Positions 46,728-58,542 of a stretch of 64,000 nt of DNA are shown one piece after another. The stretch is from Metallyticus violacea (lineage: Eukaryota; Arthropoda; Insecta; Mantodea; Metallyticidae): NCBI GenBank assembly GCA_030762175.1, contig JAUJEO010000019.1, positions 564,001 through 628,000 of the forward strand, given 5' to 3'. The translations under genes and the position numbers were made by a program. A model generated the notes under the pieces. It searched no databases. It was given only the letters and a program-made list of their open reading frames with translations, and was not told the origin of the DNA. Position 1 is the stretch's first letter; each line of letters starts with the position of its first letter.

Positions 46728-47948
46728 GAAACAAATAAAAAAAACTAACTGCATAGTTATTCAAAATGTTGAAAATTAGATGCAAATATTTGGCACTCAT
46801 TCAAACAAATTAAAGGGTAGGGAGAATTACAGCTTACTAGGACTCAAATATATTTTATACTTATGTGCCTTACATTGTGTAATACAGATTCACATTGTGA
46901 ATTTCACCCATTACAAAATTTCTTCTTTTCAAGTAAGGGCAGAATTAGTCAATGGCCAGCATTGTCAGTTGGCAGGGAATTACCCAATTTTCCATTATTT
47001 TGGCAAACATTTGGAAAATGAGGGTATTTTCAGATATCATGTAATTTGGTTTCATTTTTTTAAATTGCACATGCGTATATTTATACTAAGGTAAACATGT
47101 TCAATCAGTAATTATGTCTGTATATAGGGGCGTAGTGACTTTAAATTCCTCTCTAGCAATTTTCAGAAGAAAATAGCATTAATGTTAGTTTGACTTCTTT
47201 CATGCACATTATTCAACTTATTTCCTCTAGTACCTTATTCTTGTCAACAATTGCAAGACAATTAAGCTTCTATGAATTCTGTGAATTAAGCTTCTTTCCC
47301 TTCTGCCTGTGATAAGCATAACTCATTCATGTCTGCTGCATCATCAATGACAGTTTTGTTAATGCAGTAATTTATAAATACACCATTATATATTTTTTCA
47401 TATTTATTTATTGTTATTTTACTAGAGGAACCATACTTTTAAACTACTTACTTATTTTATCATTTTAATACATAATACTATTTTTTCCCTTTCTATAGTT
47501 GACAAATTTCCATATGAATGCCAAACAGCTTCTCACTTCATCTGGAGTAACTTTATGTGAATTAAATTGTTCTTTCACACGTCGATTCCAAAATGTAAGA
47601 TAAACACTGTGGACATTTTATTTGCCTAAGTTATATATTTAAAATGCAGATAGAAACAAACCTCAGTATAAGAAGATACAGAAGGGACAGCTTGCATTGG
47701 TACCTTTGATATTGTTGGTTTTTAAATTCATTCCTAGTGAGGTTTAATTCTCAATAAACCCACTTTATTTTACTTCTGTTGCCTAGCATAGGTATTTAAC
47801 AAACAGCTGCTAAAGATTCATTAATTAAATTTTAAAGTAATAAAAATTCACTTCATTTTAAAAAAAATCATGTAATTCTTGTATTTTGTCGTTAAAATAA
47901 AAGGTGGTTATATAGATTACCACATTAATTGAGGTGGATAATTGGTTT

Positions 47949-48028
47949 TGTATAAAATATAGTGAACTTTTGTAACAGTGATGTCCAATTTTAGTGATGT
48001 GTATGTTACAATCTCGACTCAATTTTTT
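47949..48028. repeat. Solo PLE terminal module
   Basis: 47949-47980 is a perfect reverse complement of 1058-1089, and 47986-48028 matches 994-1032 in direct orientation. The two blocks are thus arranged differently from the 1-kb copy: an inverted arm is joined to a direct block. No coding sequence is attached. Confidence 0.6.
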
Positions 48029-48723
48029 AAAATTGGTTTTATGTTTTGTTTATTAGTGATTTCTGAATGACAGTAAAGCATCTTTGTACATCATTATTAT
48101 TAACTTTATTTATTTTCTTTCTTCTAAGGGCTGTATGTTTGGATGAGAAAGTGTCTATTTCTTAATTGTACTGAAATACAAAGAGTTACATTTTGTGTAG
48201 CTAGTGAGAATAGTTTTATAATTGCTGTAAATGACTAATCTCTGAAATTTGTGTATTTTGTTTTCTGTGCTTTACAGCAGTTTTAATATTACACATATTA
48301 TCTGATAATTAAAGTTTAGGATGAAGAGAAAAAGATTGTAAGGGATTGATTTCTGCTAAATAGTTAAACAAAGTAGACCATTATTCAAGATTATTCAAGA
48401 TCAAATATCACCTTGACTTTTTCATTTTCTTTGGCAAGAGGTAATCATATTGATGAACAAAACTAACTCGAATAAAACATACTGTAAATAGTCTTTTTTC
48501 TATGCAGTAAGGAAATTGTTCAAACTGCCTTGCAAGCATCGAAATATAAATTTTCCGCAAATCATTTTCATTGTTTTCAAGATTTAGTGCCATAAAAATC
48601 TCTCAAATCTAGAACCAGTCATTTGACACTGCGATACTGAATATCTGTTAACTGCCTTCTTGCATAATGTAACCAAGACTGGCTAAATAAATGTAAATGT
48701 AGTCTACTCTAGAGGGATGTCTT

Positions 48724-49110
48724 TAACTGCTTATGTGTGTAATGCATAATGCAAAAGCTGATGCTCCGCAGGCAGCAGGTTCAATTGTTGCAATGCCATG
48801 GAATTTTTATTTTTTAATATGAAGTGCTGTGATACACATACTAAAGAATTATGAGTGTAATATACTTAATGCTTTCAAGCTTTATTCTTTCTAAAAATGA
48901 ATGTATTACCAACAAACAATGGCTAGTAAACTTATGCTAACATGATGCCTAAAACTTAATTTACTTTACACATACTTAACTGCTTGTGTGACATAATGCA
49001 TAACACAAAAGCTGATGTTACACAGGCTCGCAGGTTCAATTTTTGTCATGCTGTTAATATATATATATAATATGAAGTTCTGCGATATGCATGCTATAGA
49101 ATTGTGAATT
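48724..49110 (+). repeat. Two direct repeats of about 130 bp
   Basis: Units 48724-48860 and 48976-49110 share TAACTGCTTRTGTG, ATAATGCATAA, AAAGCTGATGYT, GCAGGTTCAATT (B-box-like) and ATATGAAGTKCTGYGATA. They may be decayed tRNA-derived SINEs, but no clear A box is seen. Confidence 0.55.
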
Positions 49111-49483
49111 AAATTTAGGTGATCTTTGAATTTACGATACCCAATTCATTAATACATATAAATCTACGTTTTGTAAGCAAGGGTTGTAATTATATGAGTT
49201 GATATGTTAAGATTTAAGTGTGTAAATTGAAATGGCAACTTAAAATGAAGGCTAAAAGCTGTATTATTAGCCATAGTCAGAAAAAGACATAAAAAAGTGA
49301 TGAACGAGGCTCAAACCCAAAAACAAATGACCCTCTCTTTTACTCAAAAGCTAATGTCATAACCATGGTGCCAGAGTGATAAGTTCAGAAATCTCCTTTG
49401 TTATCTTCTGTTATGCTTTCTAGGGGTCTCTTCAATAGTCAGTGCCGTACTGACACCTTAGAAACTTCTAGCCATAGCTTCAA

Positions 49484-49735
49484 AATTTGAACAGATAGGC
49501 CATACGTTATCTATCCCAAATTGTTTGTTTACATCATCTCTACACTCTCTGAAATTATTTCGGTGTAATTCATCAGCACCCTGTGTATAAAATATATATA
49601 TATATTATACATAGATGTGGTTTATACACAGGGTGCTAATGAACTACACCGAAATAATTTCAGAGAGTGTAGAAATGTTATATATAAGCAATTTGGGATA
49701 GGTAACGTATGGCCTATCCATTCAAATTATATATA
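49484..49735. mobile_element. Hairpin MITE-like element
   Basis: Arms about 49484-49582 and 49622-49735 are inverted repeats (TTTGAACAGATAGGCCATAC at the left end; GTATGGCCTATCCATTCAAA at the right). They contain CTCTGAAATTATTTCGGTGT and its reverse complement. The spacer is TA-rich. The element is non-coding, followed by a TA run (49727-49752). A clear target duplication cannot be read because the right flank is TA repeats. Confidence 0.7.
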
Positions 49736-50084
49736 TATATATATATATATATGAGGGTGAAACAAATATAAACTGCAATTTTTATTTTACTGCTTGTGAG
49801 TAATATAAACAAGACACAGATTTGAGGTGTTATGTGTAGAGGGTTTCTGAAGGAGGGAGAAATCAGTTAGTCTAGCACAGCTGTTTTGTTTATTAGTAGC
49901 ATCATGTCCAAGCAAGAAATATACTTATTGATTGCATTGTCATAGTTATTATGCTATTATTAAATTTTTACTCAGGAGGGCAAAATTATGCAAAATTAAT
50001 GGCACATTTGCTTCCAAAATATTTGACATTTGCTTCTTGCTGTCAAGTTGGCTACATTTCAATAATGTTCCTCTTTTTTTTTTT

Positions 50085-50363
50085 TTTTAAGATTGATTTA
50101 TTTATGGACGCTCTTTAACATCTCAGGTCATCAGCGTCCCTCAGGGCGTGAAACGGCCGACAAATTTTGCTCAGAGGCCTCTCTTTCAGGCTTGAGGTTC
50201 TTTTTCGTGCCGTAAATGTACGACACGGGACCCACGGCTTTACTTCCCGCATACTTAGGATTTTTTTACGCCCGAAAAAAAATCCATCGGTCCTGGCCGG
50301 GTTCGAACCCGCGATCTTGGGTGTAGGAGGCAAGTATGGTAACCACTACACCACCAGGACCGA
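50085..50363 (-). mobile_element. tRNA-headed SINE, family 1
   Basis: On the - strand: head GGTCCTGGTGGTGTAGTGGT, B box GGTTCGAACCCG, body, and a 3' stem-loop GGACGCT (50133-50139 reversed) / AGCGTCC (50106-50112 reversed), followed by a T12 run on the + strand (A tail on its own). A short internal deletion is present near 50248. No unambiguous target duplication. Confidence 0.9.
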
Positions 50364-50439
50364 CATTCTTTGTTTAGGATAGTATTCATGTTCTTACACA
50401 ATGGGCAGTAAATGTCCTTGACTGATTTCATCCTGAAGA

Positions 50440-51490
50440 GATGTTCTGACAGCTAATCATGCGTGACAGTCAGAATTGGGCAACTTCAATTTTTCTTGGT
50501 TTCAATAAAAGATATTTGAAAAATCTTTAGATCTTCATGTAGTTTTTGTTTAATATTTTGTTCTTCAGTTCTTAATATTTTTATAAATTTTAATTTAGAA
50601 GGAACTTCTAAAGTTGGTTTTAATTTTATGGTGACATAAAGTATTAGCTATTTCATTCCCCTTTAATCCAACATGGCTTGGAATCCATTGTAAAAGTATT
50701 TCTGTAATTCTGATCTGGATTGTATGATATAGTTTTTTTATTTCATTTGTAGTGTACGTTGGTGGGTAACTGTAATTCATTATACTTTGTAGTATTGCGT
50801 TAGAGTCACTTAAGATAAATTTCTTTTAGATTTTTGAAAGCTGCCCTAATTGCCATTATTTTGCCATCAAAATTATTAACATACTGTCCCAAAGGTGTAT
50901 TGTTGAGAGAATTTTTTACAGTATATTTAGAAAGCCTGCTTCTCCATTTTTAACTGATTCATCTGCATGTACTCTATACCATGTATCAGTCTGATAATAG
51001 TTTAGTGTAATAAGTGCTGTTAATCCTAATATATCAGGTAAATCATTTTTCTTGGAGACTATTGTATCCAGATTTAGTTTCATATACATATCTATGTATT
51101 GTAAAGGGTCACTGATAGCAGGTTTAGTGTTTATCTTTAAAATTTTGTTTAAATTTTCCATATGTATGTCATTTTTTAAAGTCTGTTGTGTTTTTAATCG
51201 TAGTATGTTGTCAGGATTACGAAACCATTTATTTATGTGTTGATTACTTTTTAATTCCTTCCCCAATATTGTTGTTTTAATTGGCTGGTTATGATCTGCA
51301 TTGCAACAATAGGTATTGTTTTTCCAGCTCCTGTTATTATTCTTAAAGACATAGAAATTGTATTTTATATAATTTAAAGTTGATTGTTTATTATGGATAT
51401 TATGTCACTTCTTGATTGTTTATTGTGGTTATTAATCTCACTTCCATAGAGCATATTTGGCCTTATGTAGCTTTTGTACATGCCATTAAG
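50440..51490 (-). pseudogene. LINE RT C-terminus and RNase H relic (jockey/R1/I-like)
   Basis: On the - strand from 51490: YIRPNMLYGSEI (51435-51475), matching the LRPxxxYGSEVW block after the RT domain. Then a linker (KTQQTLKNDIHMENLNKI, about 51120-51190) and a ribonuclease H-like part: WYRVHADESVKNGEAGF (50930-50985), where the first acidic residue context YTDGS is altered, and WIPSHVGLKGNEIANTL (50640-50695), matching the WxPSHxGIxGNExAD block. Frame changes lie between the two. LINEs with RNase H of this type include jockey-related R1 and I clades. It is non-functional. Confidence 0.75.
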
Positions 51491-52029
51491 AGATGAGAAA
51501 CTATGGAAAATGAAAGTCATCAACCTTCAATGAGCATAGCAAAACATTCCAGCGTTCAAGTGTGACTAATGTTTAATGATTTCTAAGGTTGGGATAATTT
51601 ATGGAAGTGTACAGGTGCAATCAGCTGTGGCATGTCAAACTGCAACCGTAAGTAAATATTCTGGAAGCCTTAAATAAACATACAGAGCAGAAATTAAAAA
51701 TAATAAAATCAAAACATTGGCTATCATACCATAAACAATTATAGACAGATAAAAGAAAATAACTTTTCAAACTCATCTGACCACTTATACATGCATTCTT
51801 GATCCTCAATGAAAATTTGAGGAACTCACCTTCTTGAGACTTTTCAGTAATTCTATTCACCTGATATGATATATAATGCAAACGATAATAAAATGAAGTA
51901 ATAAAGAATATAATGTGAAGAACAGAAAGGCAAGTGGCAGTGATAAGATTAAAAAAAGAAGTGCTTAAATAAGCTTCTTAAGTGATCAAACAAACTCCTT
52001 CACTTCAACATATGTTGAAAATATTAAAA

Positions 52030-52030
<1 letters not shown>

Positions 52031-52062
<32 letters not shown>

Positions 52063-52063
52063 A
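52031..52063. repeat. GA microsatellite
   Basis: GT then GA dinucleotide repeats in intronic DNA. Confidence 0.95.
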
Positions 52064-52652
52064 GGCTGTAATTTACTGCATATGTAATTAATTTATATAT
52101 TGATGAAGTTGTAAGAAGTGGGAGATCAATGAGTATTTAAGGCAGACAACCAAGCAAATACAGATGTACTATAGAAAGCTACATATGAATTACAGAAAAT
52201 AATGACGAGAAAAAGAATATCTAAAATCTGATCCATGTAATTGAAAGGGTGTAAAATTCATCAAAAATATTTATGGCATAAAATGTAAATAAATATTAAA
52301 CAATTGGTTAGACATTTTAAAATTGGATATAAGAGAAAACTTTGCATTAACAATGAGTGGAAGAATCAGTTATGACTGGAAGAATAAAACACTCTAATGC
52401 AATAAATAAGAAAAGAAATGATAAATGAAAGGCTCTGCCACCGTGACTTTATGGCAGTAAAAGTGCATTATGACAAAATATATTAAGGCTACAGTTGATA
52501 GAAATTATTATTTACATTATAGTTTATTGGATAGAAGAATGAATACATATATTAAAAAAGAATTAAATACTAGTGCTTAATAATAAATCATGTGATTTCT
52601 GTTGTTGCATTTGTGATCTTGTATGTTATTCCATTATTATATATTTCATGTA

Positions 52653-53939
52653 CATGGTGCATCCAGAAAGTAAGTCCCGATGACCGATAAAGAGAAAAAA
52701 AGCATCACTAAGTAAGAAATATTTATCGGAATAATTACATAGATTCACTGGCTACTTTTCAACATAGTCACCTCCATTGTTGAGGCATTTATCATAACGG
52801 TGCACCATCAATTATATGCCCAAGTCATAGGAGTCTGCCGCCAATGTTCGGAGCCACGAAGTCATTTCATTCTGCACCTCAGCATCATTGTGGAAACGTT
52901 TTCCTATCAGAACACCTTCATGAGACGTAAGAGATGAAAATCACTTGGGGCTGTAGGGTGGATGGTCGAAGATCTTCCATTCAAACTTATTTAACACATT
53001 TCGTGTGGCGTGGGTTGTATGGGGTCTTGAATTGTCATGCAATAGCGTAATGCCTCTTGTCAACATCCCACGTCTCTTGTATTGGATTGCCCTCCTCAGT
53101 TTATGCAACGTCTGACAATATCGATCAGCATTTACGGTCTCCCCTCGCGGTAACAACTCGCATAAGAGGACACGACGTCGATCCCAGAAGACCGTGCACA
53201 TGATTTTTTTTTTTGACAGAGATTGTCTGCTTGAATTTGGTCTTCACAGGTGAACCACTATGCCGCCAATGCATTGATTGTTATTTTGTCTCTGGTGTGA
53301 CATGCGACACGCATGTTTCACCCCCAGTGAAAATATTGTAGAGAAACTCGTCACCCTTCTCAGCGTACCGCTGTGGGAATGTTAATGCCAGACGTTTGGT
53401 TTTGTGTTCCATCTGTCAGTTGCCTATGCACCCATCTGGCACACACTTTTTTAAAACCAAGCCACCGGGAGACATCTGGGGGAATTGACAAGAGAGTTCT
53501 GAAATTGTGAAGCGCCGGTTCTGCTCAGTTGCTTGCCACACGCTTTCCAACACATCTGCCGTCACCAGGGACGGTCGGCCACTACGGTCGTCGTGAATAT
53601 TGGTTCGTCCTTCAATGAATTGCCTGCACCTCGTCTTACCATACTGTCGCACATAATATCGTGTCCATACACTTGACACAATTGGCGATGGATCTCTGCT
53701 GGATTTTGCTTTTGAGTGTGCAAAAATCGGATGACTGCACGAACTCGCCGTTGGCGGGGGACAATATCAGAGCAGCCATTTTCTCCTAGCACAGCGTGGT
53801 AACCACGGCCGTCACAAGGCTGAAACTTTACTGCATTATTCCCACATACTTCCTCTCTATTCCTGCACATGCGCTTTACTATCCGACTAGTGGTGCCATC
53901 TCTAGACGCGATTGGAACTTACTTTCTGGATGCACCTCT
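52653..53939 (-). mobile_element. Full-length but dead mariner element
   Basis: TA duplications at 52651-52652 and 53940-53941 flank inverted termini GGTGCATCCAGAAAGTAAGT (52656-52675) and its reverse complement AACTTACTTTCTGGATGCACC-type end at 53916-53936 (one base shared less). Length 1287 bp is typical of mariner. The transposase on the - strand fills the interior. TIRs are almost identical, yet the ORF has several lesions. Confidence 0.92.
52700..53790 (-). pseudogene. mariner transposase pseudogene
   Basis: Starts near 53782 with ENGCSDIVPRQRRVRAVIRF, an N-terminal HTH. Then QNPAEIHRQLCQVYG, SGRPSLVTADVLESV (linker and second HTH), RFTISELSCQFPQMS and a frame change. Lesions: a 1-bp deletion after CDSMVRR (near 53632), and the first catalytic box is TGGETC instead of TGDETW (near 53310-53330), so the first Asp is lost and a stop follows soon after. 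LLHDNSRPHT (second Asp) is intact near 53025-53050. A deletion removes the third box just after HPPYSPK (near 52941). The element therefore lacks two of three catalytic Asp residues and cannot transpose. Confidence 0.9.
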
Positions 53940-55224
53940 TACTTTATATATTATCAAACATATGTAATTCATTTATTTATTATGTATTTATTTTTAACTA
54001 CGTGCATGTTACACTGCAAAACAAAATTTTACATACATTTGTTTCCCCATATATGGGCTTAGTTTTGACAGTTAAATGTTTGATTCCAATTTTGGCCATT
54101 GTATCTGATATTACAGTGAAGTTATTTGAATTACATGCCAGTAGAGCATGGCTACCTACTGGGAGAGACTCGTAGCACATAACTTAATCTTGTTATACAT
54201 TTAGTTCTTGATTTGTCAATTTATTAACATCTGATCATTTTAGTAGCATTCTATAAATTTTCACAACTATCATTATGGTTATTATTATTATTGTTATTGT
54301 GCTGTGGTCATTAGTGTAAATGAAATGAAAACCAAAGTCTTTGCTGACTGTTGTGGCCAACATTATAAATGGATTGAGTGAAAGTTTTGTGTATTTCTGT
54401 AAACTCGTTTTTATGTATTACCAACCATTGGACACCTAATCTAATTGCTCTCTAATTTTTGTCAGAGTTTGAAAAACAGACACTCCCACATTGTCAGTTT
54501 TGGCCACATGGGAATGGAAAGTCTTGTGTGATTTTAAGCCTATGTAGGTATAGTTCCAGTTTCCCATGTCCTGTCATAAGAAGGTGAAGTTGGGCTTAAT
54601 GAGAATTTTTATCTGGTCTATATTTTACACTCGGGTTTCATATTTCACCTTTTGTGGTAATTTCCCGTAATTTTATGCTTTTTTTCTCTCTCATTACATT
54701 TCTCATTTTAAAGTCATGGGTAACTATTGTTTCTGTCATTTGGTACTTCTGGGCCAGTCTATTGACAATTTCATTACCCTGGTTGATTTACACTTTCAGC
54801 CCTGTAAAGTGTAGCTCCAGTTTTGTAGTTAAGTGCTTGTATTCTAATTTTTTTTTTCTATCAAGTGCCTGTGCTTGGTGTAGTTTTTAAGAAGGTCGAA
54901 TAATACCCTGCTGTTAATGTGAATGGCAGAATGTCGCTTGACCGTGTGTGTGTGCGCATATAGGGCTTGCGTATGATTAGAAGACAAGGAACGGTGACTT
55001 GCCACTTAAAAGTGTCAGCTGACCAAGGGTTTCTTACCTAATTGAAATTGATTTTTGAAGTTCTGGATTCTCCCAAAATTGCAGTATTAGTTATATTTGA
55101 GACCATCACAAGCATAGTTTGTTACATTCTCATCCCAGGAATAATCACCAAAAATTTTGTAAATATAATGCTTTATTACAAAATTAACCTAAGTTGAATG
55201 GTTTCAAATGTTCGTACATACGGT

Positions 55225-56700
55225 TTTTAATTAGGACATGTTTCAGGAACCGTTGTTTTCATCTTCAGTTTTTGACTGACTACTTGGTAAGTTTTGGGTT
55301 GCTTGATGTGGTCATGGCTGGATCCAGTCTGCTACTCTGTCAGCATATGTTGACTGAAACAGGAATTTGAATTTATCCTCAGGTGAGATGTGGAAATTCA
55401 TTAATTTTTTTCTCATGTAGATTATTTGTAGGAGTGTGTATTTCTTTTAACAAAATGGCTTCTTGCATAAATTCATGGCTTTATTCCCAAAAGTGAATTG
55501 CAACTGCTGATTTTTCCAATTGTTGTAGTCATGCATTTCTAAAATGTGTTCTTTCTTCCTGGTTTCCAAATATTTTTTGTTTTTCCTATGTATTTTAAAT
55601 TGCAATCTAAGCTTTCTATTGCGTATATGCTAGTATATGCATATTTCTCTGACTTTCAATGAAGGGCCAAACAAATATTTAATATTGTATTTATTTTGTG
55701 GTGCTAATTTTTTACCATGTTTTTTTAAGATCCTCCCAAAATTGTGATGATATTGTGGATGACGCAGTCCTGTATCCATTACTGCTGTATTGAATATATA
55801 TTGAATTTCTTTTTTTGTACTCTATTTTTGTGAGCAGGAGATTAAATAGGCAGTGTTCAAACTATTAAAATGGCATATTTATGTGGAATTGGGTTTTAGT
55901 GGTTTTTTTAATGTGCTTTCTATAAATACCAAAATTGAGTTTTCCTGCATTTCTTTCGTTTCTGTTGTGATAGTTTAATACATAGACTAGTTGATCTCCT
56001 ACTCACAAAATCAGAATAAAAAATAAAGAATTACAATATATATTCAATACAACAATGATCAATGGATACACAATAGTTAAAAAAATTAACAAACTCGAGA
56101 GACAAAAATCCATTAAAGACATTTCTACACTTAAAAATATCAAAGAGAATTAAAAGGAACACAATTCACTTATCCAGAATAATCACAGTTAGGGAAGATC
56201 TTCAAAAAACATGGCATAAAATTAGCACCACAAAATAAATACAATATTAAAATTTTATTAGGTTCTTGGTGAAAGGTAGCATAGCATCAGAGATTGCTAT
56301 TTAAAATGCATTAGGAAAATAAAAAGAAATTTGGAAACCAGAAAGAAAGAGTGAATATTTTAGATATGTTCAGCGAAAACATGTGTAAAAATCAGCTATA
56401 GCAACTCACTTTTGGGAACACAACAATAAAATTAAGCAAGATGTCATCTTGTTAAAAGAAATACACACTCCAATAGAACTGTCCAAATGGGGAAAATTTT
56501 TCATTCTTAAAAATCGAGAAAAATTAATGAATGCTACATAGGGTCAAATTCTTATTCCAGCCAAAGGTGTCGACAAAGTAGCAGCTCGGACCCAGCCACA
56601 ACCACTTCAGGTAATCCAAAACTTATCAAGTAGATGGGAATGACTCTTCCCAAATCATGCTCTAATTAAAAATTCTTTAAGTGAAGTTTGTGTCAATATT
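55225..56700. mobile_element. Inverted PLE pair in akirin intron 1
   Basis: The left arm (55225 to about 55870) is PLE on the - strand: SAVAIHFWE and EAILLKEIHTPTNN (about 55400-55500), then the C-terminus and a hammerhead-like core. The right arm (about 55985-56700) is the + strand version: KSAIATHFWEHNNKIKQ (56385-56440), LLKEIHTPIELSKWGKFFIL (56452-56510), REKLMN and a decayed core at 56629-56663. The arms point away from each other, so the 3' ends are outside. Both are full of stops. The right arm ends 120 bp before akirin exon 2. Confidence 0.8.
55234..55268 (-). ncRNA. Hammerhead-like core, left PLE arm
   Basis: On the - strand: CTGAAGATGAAAACAACGGT, TCC, TGAAACATGTCC. The GAAAC box, palindromic ACATGT and cleavable GTC are intact. 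The first box is CTGAAGA; stem II is weak (GAA/TTC). The opposite arm has a better stem (GGGAA/TTCCC at 56629-56663) but a damaged GAAAC box. Confidence 0.45.
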
Positions 56701-56820
56701 CAGAAATATTCAACTTAAAATATTTCATTTGCTTCGCTGTCAATAGCTTCTAAATGCATTAAATATTAAGACTAACCTTTCCCACTCTCTCTCTGATTCA
56801 GTGCCTTTTGCTTGTTTTAG

Positions 56821-57023
56821 AGAAAATGGCAGCTAGTATTCGTGAGGAAATCCGCAGACTTCATCGACGCAAACAACTTAACTTCTATGCTGGACATGAT
56901 GGCCATAGCAGTCAGGAATCATCTGATGGTGCAATGGAATCACCAGGATCACCAACTACCTCAAGTTTTGCCACCACTTATTCCTCGGGCACTAAAGAAA
57001 AGGCATTATTTACTTTTCGACAG
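56821..57023 (+). CDS. akirin: akirin exon 2
   Basis: The exon follows CTTGTTTTAG and ends in CGACAG before GTTGGT at 57024. Its first two bases (AG) complete the Glu codon begun by exon 1, giving MTP-EKMAASIREEIRRLHRRK, the conserved akirin block with its helix of charged residues. A low-complexity Ser/Gly/Pro-rich middle follows (SSQESSDGAMESPGSPTTSS), variable in the family, then EKALFTFRQ, the start of the conserved C-terminal domain. 203 bp; frame is intact across both borders. It is separated from exon 1 by 16.5 kb and from exon 3 by 2.5 kb. Confidence 0.96.
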
Positions 57024-57897
57024 GTTGGTGTTAGTGTGCTAAAAGAATATGATGTTGATGCATTGCAATAATAGAGTCTTATTATATAATACAGAAATTA
57101 AATTTGCCTTTCCCACTGATATTGATTACAACTAATGTTTTCTAACTAAATGGATTGAGAACCTCTTCAATAGCAAATAACTGGCAACAAGTTATAGCAT
57201 AATTGGAACCAATATACCACAGATATTTTTACTGCCCCAATGTGAGCAAAAATTATCTATTGCACAGTACCTCAAAGAAACAGAATTTTTTATTTATGAA
57301 AAATCCATAATTTGTATTATTTTAGCAGAGGTAGTTGATTCAAGGAAAACTAGTGCCTTTTATTTTGCAGTTTTCTGTTTGCTTTCCAGCATCTCTTATT
57401 GTGCATCAACATTACGGTAGTAGGCCATAGTTCCATTCTTCACTAGACATTTTCCCATAATAAAAATGTGAATAAATCATTTATCATATTCCTATTTACA
57501 TGTCTTAGTTCTGAAGTGAAAAGTGTAGGATGACAAAATAGTTTTAGTTGCATGTTTCAATTTTATTTCGTTTAGGGGTTTCTTTATAGTTAAAGCTTTA
57601 GTCACTAAGAGCTTTATGCATTAATTTGAATATTTTCCAGTATCACTCAAAGTATTCTGAAAACATAGATCTTGTAACATCTCCTAAGTATATGTGGGCC
57701 AGTAAAGGTTTTCTCATTAACGTGGCTCTTCACTGGGTTTGGGGAACTTATTCTTGCAAAAACATGCACTAATACCCAGAGTGTTCACTCACATCTTTAG
57801 TTCAAATTTAATATACAGGAAGAAGTTACATATAATGAGGATTGTGTAATGTTTTGCAGGACAAATTTATTTTTCCTGGACTGAAGGTATGGTAATG

Positions 57898-58443
57898 AGA
57901 GCACATGTGTGCATGCATTTCGTTCTTCAGAGAAATGGAGAGAAGCTACACCTAGCATGGACTACATGTAACTGATAGTATAAATCCAATTCCAGTAGAA
58001 TGTTGTCATTATGAGAGGTAGTGTCACAAAGCAATGAAGCAGGATGGTGTGTACCATGTCCATTCCTCTGCTATCAATCATAGAGTCAGTTGCCAATCTT
58101 GTGCCAGCATTTGTCACACTTTCTCCATCGTGTCTGGGGTTCTGCTTGTTGTCGATCCTGGCCGATTCATCCTCAAGTCATTTCCTTCCCTGCACAAAAG
58201 AGTTTGAATCACTCTTAAACACATTTTCTGCTGATGGTTTCCCTCCTGCAAACTTGCATCAACATTTCATGCATCTCCATTATCATTTTCCCCAGTTTGT
58301 AACAGAACTTGATGTTTAAGCATTGCTCCATTGCATGACTATGTTCTATTGACTGCAGCAGTTTATACTGCTCGTCACATGTAGTCCACGGTAGGTGTCA
58401 CTTCTCATGTCTGAAAAACAATGCACATGTGCACATGCATACA
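57898..58443 (-). mobile_element. Internally deleted mariner with a transposase N-terminal remnant
   Basis: Inverted ends of about 80 bp: 57898-57980 (GCACATGTGTGCATGCATTT, CTACACCTAGCATGGACTAC) against 58360-58443 reversed (GCATGTGCACATGTGCATTG, GACACCTACCGTGGACTACA). Between them on the - strand is part of a mariner transposase N-terminus: EMHEMLMQVCRREAISRKCV-like residues (about 58215-58290), FKLFCAGKEMT, TPDTMEKV-QMLAQD and LIAEE (about 58070-58130), with stops. The catalytic domain is missing. Exact ends and target duplication are uncertain. Confidence 0.65.
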
Positions 58444-58542
58444 ACATGTTGTCATTCAGATCTGGCACCATTCACCAAACCTTTCAGACACACCACACGC
58501 ACGCACATTGTGTAAATATATATATATAAAACAATTGTCTTC

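Larger units (their letters stand above)
40344..56820 (+). other. akirin intron 1 (16.5 kb), transposon-rich
   Basis: Runs from GT at 40344 to AG at 56819-56820. It carries a HARBI1 relic, two LINE relics on opposite strands, two family 1 SINEs, a hairpin MITE, a dead full-length mariner, an inverted PLE pair and several microsatellites. The parts 40344-41554, 42131-43195, 46728-47948, 48029-48723, 51491-52650 and 53942-55200 contain nothing I can assign. Confidence 0.85.
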
